Shown here piece after piece: positions 1 to 5,195 of a DNA stretch of 6,317 nt. Each line of letters begins with the position of its first letter. The first letter of the stretch is position 1. The stretch comes from Sporomusaceae bacterium (GTDB taxonomy: Bacteria; Bacillota; Negativicutes; DSM-13327). A program made the translations under genes and the position numbers. The DNA is taken from assembly GCA_027492445.1 (NCBI GenBank), contig JAPUES010000244.1:1-6317 (forward strand). The letters run 5' to 3'. Below the pieces are notes generated by a model that saw nothing but the letters and a program-made list of their open reading frames with translations, was not told the DNA's origin and did no database searches.

Positions 1-609
1 CAAACTATCCCAGAAACGACAGGTGTCAGGGGAAATTTCATCACCTAATATAACTTGTCCTTTATATACACCAAATTCTAATTTAAAATCGATAAGTTCT
101 AAGTTCTTTTCTTTCAAGTATTTAGTTAAAATTTCATTGATTTTTAAAGCGTACTCTTCCATAGTCTTTACTTGTTCTTCTGTTGCCAAACCCATCATTT
201 TAATATGATAATTATTAATTAATGGATCGCCAAGATCGTCATTTTTATAATACATCTCCAGGATGGTTTGTGGAAGCTTTGTTCCCTCTGCCCAACCAAT
301 ACGCTTTGCCAAACTACCTGCTGCAATGTTGCGCACAACAACTTCTACAGGAAGAATTTTTAGCGCTTTCACGAGCATTTCTCTTTGGCTTACCATGCGA
401 ATGAAATGATGAGGTACACCATGTTCACTGAGCAAATTAAAAAAGAAGGTAGAAATCTTATTATTGAGTACCCCTTTACTTTCAATCTTACCTTTTTTTT
501 CACCATTAAAGGCTGTTGCATCGTCTTTATAATACACCAATAATTCATCATCAATATCTGTAGTAAAGATTTGTTTTGCTTTTCCCTCGTATAAAGGTTG
601 TTTTTCCAT
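1..609 (-). CDS. purC: Phosphoribosylaminoimidazole-succinocarboxamide synthase (SAICAR synthetase), 3' end cut by window
   Basis: Cytoplasmic ATP-dependent enzyme of de novo purine synthesis that joins CAIR and L-aspartate to give SAICAR, the step after PurE. The frame is open from ATG at 609 to base 1: 203 codons without a stop. Family proteins are about 235-240 aa, so roughly the last 35 residues lie outside. Visible signatures are the N-terminal YEGKAKQIF (7-15), DDATAFNGEKKGKI (29-42), the SAICAR motif VEVVVRNIAAGSLAKRIGW (88-106), LIDFKLEFG (172-180) and ILGDEISPDTCRFWD (187-201). An AGGAGG site at 619-624 is 9 nt from the ATG. It starts 22 nt after the purE stop with no hairpin between, so it is cotranscribed with purE. 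No key residue is missing in the visible part. Confidence 0.97.
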   Translation of the reverse strand, partial: MEKQPLYEGKAKQIFTTDIDDELLVYYKDDATAFNGEKKGKIESKGVLNNKISTFFFNLLSEHGVPHHFIRMVSQREMLVKALKILPVEVVVRNIAAGSLAKRIGWAEGTKLPQTILEMYYKNDDLGDPLINNYHIKMMGLATEEQVKTMEEYALKINEILTKYLKEKNLELIDFKLEFGVYKGQVILGDEISPDTCRFWDSL

Positions 610-631
610 AATAATATACCTCCTAATTAAA

Positions 632-1135
632 TTAATTATTGTTTAATAACTTGAACTTAGCAGCAAGTCTTACGTCTTTTTCTTCAACCGTAGCAGCCAT
701 TTTCTTACGATAATCAGCAAGCTTTTCAACTAACAAAGGATGTTTACCTGACATTATCTGCACCGCAAAAATACCTGCATTCTTAGCACCATTAATAGCC
801 ATTGTGGCGACTGGAATGCCAGCGGGCATCTGTACAATACTAAGTAGTGAATCAAGTCCATTTAAAGAAGTACTATTAATCGGCAGTCCAATCACAGGCA
901 ATGTAGTATAAGCTGCTATTACCCCTCCTAGATGGGCTGCAGCCCCAGCAGCAGCAATAATCACTTCGATTCCTTTTTCTCGTGCTTCTGATGCAAAAGT
1001 ATGTACTTTATCAGGCGTGCGATGAGCCGAAGCTACAATAACGTCTATCTCAATTCCAAATTCTTTCAATACTTTAGCAGCTGGTTCTACGATACCCCAG
1101 TCGGAATCACTACCCATTATAATGGCAACCTTCAT
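632..1135 (-). CDS. purE: N5-carboxyaminoimidazole ribonucleotide mutase (class I PurE)
   Basis: Rearranges N5-CAIR to CAIR in the de novo purine pathway, supplying PurC, whose gene follows directly. The 167-aa length is typical for PurE (about 160-170). Motifs seen are GSDSDW (8-13, phosphate/nucleotide binding), SAHRTP (36-41, containing the catalytic His38), AAAGAAAHLGGVIAAYT (61-77) and QMPAGIPVAT (102-111). The AHRTP form is the bacterial class I type, which normally works with PurK; no purK is in the window. AHLGG replaces the more usual AHLPG. The start is the ATG at 1135, with AGGGAG at 1140-1145 only 4 nt away. It lies 86 nt after the permease stop and is probably part of the same riboswitch-controlled transcript, since no strong promoter is seen in the gap. 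Confidence 0.96.
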   Translation of the reverse strand: MKVAIIMGSDSDWGIVEPAAKVLKEFGIEIDVIVASAHRTPDKVHTFASEAREKGIEVIIAAAGAAAHLGGVIAAYTTLPVIGLPINSTSLNGLDSLLSIVQMPAGIPVATMAINGAKNAGIFAVQIMSGKHPLLVEKLADYRKKMAATVEEKDVRLAAKFKLLNNN

Positions 1136-1172
1136 ATATCTCCCTACCTTTTCTTTTATTTTTATAACATTA

Positions 1173-1229
1173 CTGAGTAGTAAACCCAGATACCCTTTAT
1201 ATTGATATCTGGGTTTTTTGTTTACTCAG
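1173..1229 (-). terminator. Long hairpin between permease and purE, overlapping the permease stop codon; orientation ambiguous
   Basis: The inner stem is an exact 11-bp inverted repeat, AAACCCAGATA (1182-1192) with TATCTGGGTTT (1206-1216), with a 13-nt loop. An outer exact 7-bp repeat, CTGAGTA (1173-1179) with TACTCAG (1223-1229), extends it and includes the permease stop (1222-1224). The run of six T (1214-1219) follows the stem on the plus strand, so as an intrinsic terminator it looks best for plus-strand transcripts. On the minus strand only TTT then ACTAC follows. For the permease-purE transcript it may be a weak terminator, an attenuator or a stabilising/processing hairpin. The structure is certain at sequence level; the role is inference. 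Confidence 0.6.
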
Positions 1230-2592
1230 CAAGAAAAACGAGACGGACAATAACCAAAGCGGCCAATATATAAACAATCCAATGTACTTCTTTGTGACGG
1301 CCGGTAATTAGCTTTAACAAAGGATATAATACTAAGCCAAAAGAGATACCATTGGCAATACTATAGGTAAAAGGCATCATGGCAATCGTAGCGAAAGCAG
1401 GCATAGCCTCTGTAAAGTCAGTAAAATCAATATTACGTATACCATCCATCATCAGACAGCCAACAATAATAAGAGCAGGAGCTGTAGCAGCATCAGGAAT
1501 CAAACCAACAATTGGAGTAAAAAAGAGGGCTAGAAAAAACATAATACCACAAACAATGGCAGTAAGACCTGTACGACCACCTGCTGCTACACCAGCAGCA
1601 CTTTCAACAAAAGCAGTAATCGTGCTTGTTCCAAGGACTGAACCAAGACTTACCCCGGTAGCATCCACTAGCATAGCTTTGCCAATACCAGGAATTTTTC
1701 CATCCTTGTTCATCAAACCAGCTTTACTCGTTGTCCCTACCAATGTTCCCATTGTGTCAAACAATTCTACAAAGGTGAAGGTGAAAATAATCGTAATCAA
1801 ACCCATGCCAAGTGCCCCAGCAATGTCAAGTTCAAAAAAAGCATTATTGCTAAAATCAGGCATTGCCATAGGTACAAATCCTGTCGGTACATTTACAATT
1901 CCCATACCAATACCAACAAAAGTGCTAAGAACAATTCCAATCAACATAGCGCCCTTTACCTTGCGTGCGATTAGAACACTAATGAAAAGCAAACCTAATA
2001 ATGCGAGCAATACTTCTTTATCAGCTACTTTACCCATTTCAACAATGGTTTCAAAATGCATTGGCGTCCCATTACCGTGACCTGCAATAATTTTTTCTAA
2101 AGTAGGCGGAATCAAAGATAAGCGAATACTCATAATACCTGAAAGTTTAAGACCAATAATTGTAATAAATAAGCCTATCCCCACCGTAATAGCGTGTTTT
2201 AAAGAGTTAGGCATACCCTCCACTAACAGTTGGCGAACTTTTGTTACTGTCAAAAGAATAAAAATCAAACCCGATATAAAAACTGCCCCCAAAGCAACTT
2301 GCCAAGAAACGCCCATACCAATAACTACGGTAAAAGCATAAAAGGCATTAAGGCCCATACCCGGAGCTAAAGCAATGGGATAATTTACAAAGAGACCCAT
2401 CATAATCGTAACTAAACCCGAACCAATCGCAGTAGCAAGGAGCACTGCATTCTTATCCATACCCGCCGCACCAAGAATACTAGGATTTACAAATAAAATG
2501 TAGGCCATTGTCATAAAGGTGGTAATTCCGGCCATTACCTCCGTTTGTACATTCGTCTTCCGTTCGCTCATTTTAAAGAATTTGTCTAACAT
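1222..2592 (-). CDS. pbuG: NCS2-family purine (guanine/hypoxanthine or adenine) permease, PbuG/AzgA type
   Basis: Integral membrane proton-coupled nucleobase importer of the AzgA-like branch of NCS2. Calling the substrate guanine/hypoxanthine is inference from the family and from the guanine-sensing leader; adenine is possible. The protein is 456 aa, in the usual 430-480 range, and is strongly hydrophobic with about a dozen membrane segments. Motifs: TTFMTMAYILFVNP (24-37, first segment), LAPGMGLNAF (75-84, half-helix) and FVELFDTMGTLVGTT (274-288), the acidic substrate-binding signature. An in-frame ATG at 2619 would add nine residues, but AAAGGAG at 2600-2606 sits 7 nt before the ATG at 2592, and family proteins begin with the MLDKFFK-like stretch, so 2592 is chosen. 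It is the first gene after the tandem riboswitch and leads into purE-purC. The symbol follows family resemblance only. Confidence 0.93.
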   Translation of the reverse strand: MLDKFFKMSERKTNVQTEVMAGITTFMTMAYILFVNPSILGAAGMDKNAVLLATAIGSGLVTIMMGLFVNYPIALAPGMGLNAFYAFTVVIGMGVSWQVALGAVFISGLIFILLTVTKVRQLLVEGMPNSLKHAITVGIGLFITIIGLKLSGIMSIRLSLIPPTLEKIIAGHGNGTPMHFETIVEMGKVADKEVLLALLGLLFISVLIARKVKGAMLIGIVLSTFVGIGMGIVNVPTGFVPMAMPDFSNNAFFELDIAGALGMGLITIIFTFTFVELFDTMGTLVGTTSKAGLMNKDGKIPGIGKAMLVDATGVSLGSVLGTSTITAFVESAAGVAAGGRTGLTAIVCGIMFFLALFFTPIVGLIPDAATAPALIIVGCLMMDGIRNIDFTDFTEAMPAFATIAMMPFTYSIANGISFGLVLYPLLKLITGRHKEVHWIVYILAALVIVRLVFLAE

Positions 2593-2599
2593 GTAATAA

Positions 2600-2606
2600 C
2601 TCCTTT
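2600..2606 (-). promoter_or_regulatory. Ribosome-binding site that fixes the permease start
   Basis: AAAGGAG on the minus strand, 7 nt before the ATG at 2592. It lies inside the reading frame that begins at the ATG at 2619, which has no such site upstream. It therefore supports the shorter protein. Confidence 0.85.
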
Positions 2607-2647
2607 GATAACTTATCATATTTTATTTTTATGTAGGTATAAGGCAT

Positions 2648-2686
2648 TTATAAGTTTCTATATAGGGTACGCTTAATCACCTCCAT
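2648..2686 (-). other. Orphan full-length Shine-Dalgarno (GGAGGTGAT) with an overlapping 12-codon frame
   Basis: GGAGGTGAT at 2684-2676 matches the full anti-Shine-Dalgarno complement, yet no ATG, GTG or TTG stands 5-12 nt downstream. The nearest ATG (2686) overlaps it and opens a 12-residue frame (MEVIKRTLYRNL, stop at 2648) that has no site of its own upstream. It lies just after the riboswitch terminator and about 85 nt before the permease start. It could be a ribosome stand-by site, a decayed start, or chance; coding is not supported. Confidence 0.25.
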
Positions 2687-2690
2687 GTAA

Positions 2691-2751
2691 AACAGTAACC
2701 CGGGCAGGGAGAATCGCATTAAATAATAAGCGAAACCTCCCCGCCCGGGTT
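2691..2751 (-). terminator. Riboswitch-controlled intrinsic terminator upstream of the permease
   Basis: AACCCGGGC (2751-2743) pairs exactly with GCCCGGGTT (2705-2697). The stem continues with G2742·T2706, then GGGAG (2741-2737) with CTCCC (2711-2707), and an upper TCGC/GCGA stem (2733-2730 with 2717-2714) around an AT-rich loop. The 3' side runs into TTACTGTTTT, a modest U-tract. The 5' arm is the 3' portion of the PRPP aptamer, so aptamer and terminator cannot form together: the usual expression-platform design. On the plus strand the stem is followed by TTTTTA, so it may also stop antisense transcription. Confidence 0.85.
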
Positions 2752-2859
2752 TTTATCCCATCGGTGTAACACTATTTCTAGTGTCTGTACCACTTGGTCG
2801 CAGACCATCATCCTATGCAAGTTGCCGATAAAATGATGCGGAACCCTAGGTACACTTTC
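2732..2859 (-). promoter_or_regulatory. ykkC subtype 2 aptamer, probably PRPP riboswitch (second half of a tandem)
   Basis: The minus strand carries the ykkC-class conserved blocks: CTAGGGTTCCGC (2849-2838), GACCAAGTG (2799-2791), GTTACACCG (2770-2762), GGGATAAAAACCC (2759-2747) and GGGCGGGGAGGTTTC (2746-2732). Helices visible are 2849-2854 with 2786-2791, 2833-2838 with 2806-2811, and 2779-2784 with 2769-2774 capped by a GAAA tetraloop. A closing helix pairs 2856-2859 with 2732-2735 and can extend to 2863/2728. ykkC-class RNAs bind guanidine, ppGpp, PRPP or (d)ADP. PRPP is preferred because of the adjacent guanine aptamer, the downstream purine genes, and resemblance as remembered to the Thermoanaerobacter purC-leader PRPP aptamer. 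PRPP binding should block the overlapping terminator and turn expression on. Confidence 0.88.
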
Positions 2860-2928
2860 ACTCGTAGTTAGACATTTTGCGGTTGTCTAGTAGAAACGTT
2901 TGAGCCTTATTCTCAAATTTATACGAGT
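2860..2928 (-). promoter_or_regulatory. Guanine-class purine riboswitch aptamer (first half of a tandem)
   Basis: A classic three-way junction. P1 is ACTCGTA/TACGAGT (2928-2922 with 2866-2860). P2 is TTTGAG/CTCAAA (2917-2912 with 2904-2899) with loop AATAAGG. P3 is TAGACA/TGTCTA (2889-2884 with 2874-2869) with a loop containing CCGCAAA. The GG of L2 and CC of L3 keep the known loop-loop contact. The core block GTTTCTAC (2898-2891) is intact. The specificity base equivalent to position 74 is C (plus-strand G at 2867), which predicts guanine/hypoxanthine rather than adenine. Its P1 ends exactly where the PRPP aptamer begins, with no linker and no terminator of its own, so it must act through the second aptamer and the shared terminator. 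Confidence 0.95.
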
Positions 2929-2948
2929 TATATTCTATTTACGCTATT

Positions 2949-2977
2949 ATTTTACAACATACGCTAAATGGTGTCAA
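2949..2977 (-). promoter_or_regulatory. Sigma-70/SigA promoter for the tandem riboswitch and purine operon
   Basis: The -35 box is TTGACA (2977-2972, perfect), with a 17-nt spacer and a -10 of TAAAAT (2954-2949, 5 of 6). The start site would fall near 2942, about 14 nt before P1 of the guanine aptamer, as expected for a riboswitch leader. It lies 45 nt after the TerC-family stop, so permease-purE-purC have their own promoter. Confidence 0.87.
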
Positions 2978-3022
2978 TTATTTATGAACGTTATTCTCTT
3001 TTTCCATCTTAATATTCGGGTT

Positions 3023-3691
3023 TTATTTCCTTTGATTCTGTTGTCCTATTTTTTTAGATCGTTTCTGTCCTATTACAAGAACCAGCATAGCAAACAAGCT
3101 CGGTATCAACCACCTTAGGTAAGAATATGTACTTATCACCTCAATAAATTCCCTATCACCTACCACCATCTCACCTGCTGTCCACCCCAGAAACACCGAA
3201 CCTAAAACAACCAGAACTGGCCATTTTTGAATAAGTACACCAATCAATTTACTTCCCCATATGATGATGGGAATGCTAATCATTAAACCAATGATTAATA
3301 GGCTAGTTTTCCCCTTTGCAATGCCAACGATAGCAATAACATTATCAAGACTCATAACAACATCGGCAATAACAATCGTTCTTACAACACCCCACAGACT
3401 TTTCTTAGCTTTTACTTTTTCATGGTGATGTTGATTGGCAATTAATTTAATGGCAATCCATAATAATAACATTCCCCCAATGAACTGCAAATAAGGTATG
3501 TTCAAAAGAAAGATTGCAACAAAAGTCAAGCCAATCCGTAGGCCAATCGCACCTATACTTCCATATAGCATCGCTGCTTCTTGTTGCTTTGGTGTTAGCT
3601 TTCGGCTGGCTAAAGCAATCACCAAAGCATTATCACCACTAAGGAGAATATTAATCATTATTATACTGAATAGAGGCAATAAATATTCCAT
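3023..3691 (-). CDS. TerC/YjbE-family integral membrane protein, putative metal-ion (Mn2+) exporter
   Basis: A 222-aa multi-pass inner-membrane protein. The two TerC signatures are LLSGDNALVIALASR (16-30) and IADVVMSLDNVIAIVGIAKG (108-127); their Asp-Asn pairs are the presumed metal-site residues in the family. A His/Lys-rich loop (NQHHHEKVKAKK, 86-97) separates the halves, and the C-terminus is basic. Some TerC relatives export Mn2+, and YjbE-type genes often follow a yybP-ykoY manganese riboswitch; I do not see one here, so the metal is unproven. The start is uncertain. ATG 3691 matches where the family normally begins (MEYLLPLFSI) but has only a weak AGG at 3700-3702. ATG 3760 would add 23 polar residues and overlaps a leader ORF. 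It is separated from the thi genes by a terminator; no terminator of its own is evident. Confidence 0.88.
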   Translation of the reverse strand: MEYLLPLFSIIMINILLSGDNALVIALASRKLTPKQQEAAMLYGSIGAIGLRIGLTFVAIFLLNIPYLQFIGGMLLLWIAIKLIANQHHHEKVKAKKSLWGVVRTIVIADVVMSLDNVIAIVGIAKGKTSLLIIGLMISIPIIIWGSKLIGVLIQKWPVLVVLGSVFLGWTAGEMVVGDREFIEVISTYSYLRWLIPSLFAMLVLVIGQKRSKKIGQQNQRK

Positions 3692-3759
3692 TTTACCAAC
3701 CTGCCTTTTTGCAGAATCACTATTTATAGGGCAATCAATTGATACAGAAAGAGCGCTCA

Positions 3760-3795
3760 TTATGTCTTAGTATTTCCGAGACATCCATCCGTCAT
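3760..3795 (-). CDS. Possible 11-codon leader ORF upstream of the TerC-family gene
   Basis: ATG at 3795 with a good site, AAGGAAAG (3807-3800), starts an 11-residue frame (MTDGCLGNTKT) ending in TAA at 3762-3760. The last A of the stop is the first base of an in-frame ATG (3760) for the TerC-family protein (TAATG overlap), an arrangement typical of translational coupling. A 5-bp TGTCT/AGACA hairpin can form within it. No homology is recognised and it may be chance; if real, it would favour the longer N-terminus of the transporter. Confidence 0.3.
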   Translation of the reverse strand: MTDGCLGNTKT

Positions 3796-3837
3796 GTAAC
3801 TTTCCTTTTTATCTTTCTAATTCTATGCTTACAAACG

Positions 3838-3867
3838 AAAAAAAGTGTGGCTATAAAACCCCACTTT
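3838..3867 (-). terminator. Intrinsic terminator of the thiamine cluster
   Basis: On the minus strand AAAGTGGGG (3867-3859) and CCACACTTT (3850-3842) form a 9-bp stem with one mismatch and an 8-nt loop, followed at once by a run of seven T (3844-3838). It begins 28 nt after the thiC stop and isolates the thi genes from the TerC-family gene. Confidence 0.9.
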
Positions 3868-3895
3868 CCCTCAAGTATAACGTAGCTATCTACTG

Positions 3896-5194
3896 CTAGA
3901 TATCCAGTTGTTCACCTTGTAATATTTTATTCATTGTTTTCATGGCACACATCTTACCGCACATTGTACAAGTGTCTTCTTGTTCTGGCAAGGAAGATTC
4001 TCGATAGGCTTTTGCTTTTTCTGGGTCAATAGAGAGTGCAATCATTTTATTAAAATCAACGTCCGCTCGCGCTTGGCTCATACGATCATCCCAGCTCCGC
4101 GCCCCTTGTACCCCCTTGGCGATATCTCCTGCATGTGCAGCAATTCTCGCCGCAATAATTCCTTCTTTCATGTCATCTAGAGTTGGCAGACGTAAATGTT
4201 CCGCTGGTGTTACATAGCACAAGAAATCGGCGCCAGCTGCTGCTGCCATTGCGCCTCCAATAGCACTCGTAATATGATCATAGCCAGGAGCAATATCGGT
4301 TACCAAAGGGCCTAGTACATAAAAGGGGGCGCCATGACATAACCTTTTTTGCAGCATAACGTTACCAGCAATTTCATTTATGGCCATATGGCCAGGTCCT
4401 TCAATCATCACTTGCACATTTTTGGCCCACGCGCGTTTTGTCAGATTTCCTAGTACAATCAGTTCATGAATTTGAGCAGCATCCGTAGCATCATGGATGG
4501 ATCCTGGTCGACAGGCATCACCTAAACTTAAGGTAACATCATACTTTGCGCAAATATCTAGCACCTGATCATAATAAGCAAAGAAAGGATTTTCACTATT
4601 ATTTAACTCCATCCAGGCAAATAGTAAGGATCCTCCCCGAGATACAATGTTGGTTAACCGTTTTTCTTCTTTCACTTTTGCCGCAGTTTCCCGGTTGAGA
4701 CCAGCATGAATTGTCATAAAATCCACGCCATCTTGGGCATGTTTTTCCACAACCGCCAAAAATTCTTCCGCAGTAATATCTTTAAGTTCCTTATCTAAAA
4801 AACCTACGGCATCGTACATGGGCACTGTCCCAATCATGGCTGGCGACATTTCAATCAGACGACGGCGAAACTCTCGCGTCTTACCAAAACAACTAAGATC
4901 CATAATGGCATCAGCTTTCATATCAATGGCTTTTTGCACTTTACAGATTTCCTGTTCTACATCACAACAATCCTCGGACACCCCTAAATTTACATTGATT
5001 TTGGTGCTAAGACCTTGACCTACACCTGTAGGATCTAAGGAAATATGATTCCTATTAGCTGGGATGGCAACGACTCCTTGGGCTACTCGTTCCATTAAAA
5101 GACTTACCTCTATCCCTTCTTTGGCAGCCACTCTGATCATTTCCTTAGTGACAATTCCTTGTTTAGCAGCGTCCATTTGTGTTGTATAATTCAT
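3896..5194 (-). CDS. thiC: Phosphomethylpyrimidine synthase ThiC (short form, radical SAM)
   Basis: Converts aminoimidazole ribotide to HMP-phosphate, the thiamine pyrimidine, by a 4Fe-4S/SAM radical reaction in the cytoplasm. The protein is 432 aa, the short form lacking the N-terminal domain of the roughly 600-aa enzymes. Motifs: NRNH (47-50), GVGQGLSTKINVNLGVS (57-73), MTIHAGL (160-166), SRGGS (185-189), SLGDACRPGS (223-232) and EGPGH (265-269, metal-site His269). The C-terminal cluster cysteines are Cys409, Cys412 and Cys416, in CTMCGKMC. The spacing is CX2CX3C where the textbook motif is CX2CX4C. An ATG at 5218 would lengthen it by eight residues, but AAGGGGAG at 5200-5207 is 5 nt before the ATG at 5194. 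That start leaves a 1-nt gap from the thiE stop, as expected for coupled genes. Confidence 0.96.
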   Translation of the reverse strand: MNYTTQMDAAKQGIVTKEMIRVAAKEGIEVSLLMERVAQGVVAIPANRNHISLDPTGVGQGLSTKINVNLGVSEDCCDVEQEICKVQKAIDMKADAIMDLSCFGKTREFRRRLIEMSPAMIGTVPMYDAVGFLDKELKDITAEEFLAVVEKHAQDGVDFMTIHAGLNRETAAKVKEEKRLTNIVSRGGSLLFAWMELNNSENPFFAYYDQVLDICAKYDVTLSLGDACRPGSIHDATDAAQIHELIVLGNLTKRAWAKNVQVMIEGPGHMAINEIAGNVMLQKRLCHGAPFYVLGPLVTDIAPGYDHITSAIGGAMAAAAGADFLCYVTPAEHLRLPTLDDMKEGIIAARIAAHAGDIAKGVQGARSWDDRMSQARADVDFNKMIALSIDPEKAKAYRESSLPEQEDTCTMCGKMCAMKTMNKILQGEQLDI

Positions 5195-5195
5195 C

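Noticed and set aside
1136..1221. Separate promoter for purE
   Set aside because: A TATAAA-like -10 lies in the gap, but there is no acceptable -35 at 16-18 nt upstream; read-through from the permease is the simpler reading.
1379..2080. 233-codon open frame on the plus strand
   Set aside because: It lies wholly antisense to the permease, has low-complexity Ala/Ile/Pro/Val content typical of a reverse-frame shadow, and has no ribosome-binding site.
2606..2618. Palindrome TGATAA-C-TTATCA just upstream of the permease ribosome-binding site
   Set aside because: Six-base arms around one base cannot form a hairpin and match no operator I recognise; likely chance in AT-rich DNA.
2732..2859. Second aptamer as guanidine-I or ppGpp riboswitch
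   Set aside because: The ykkC scaffold is shared by these, but the genes downstream are purine genes rather than guanidine exporters/carboxylases or branched-chain amino acid genes, and the guanine aptamer in front is typical of the PRPP subtype.
2978..3022. Terminator after the TerC-family gene
   Set aside because: The 45-nt gap to the -35 box shows no stem with a T-run. Read-through into the riboswitch leader is possible.
2900..3118. 72-codon plus-strand frame
   Set aside because: It runs across the guanine aptamer and promoter and into the TerC-family gene on the opposite strand. No recognisable protein and no start signal.
3692..3895. yybP-ykoY manganese riboswitch upstream of the TerC-family gene
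   Set aside because: It was looked for because YjbE-type genes often have one. The conserved GGGGAGUAG-like and paired-loop blocks are not present in this stretch.
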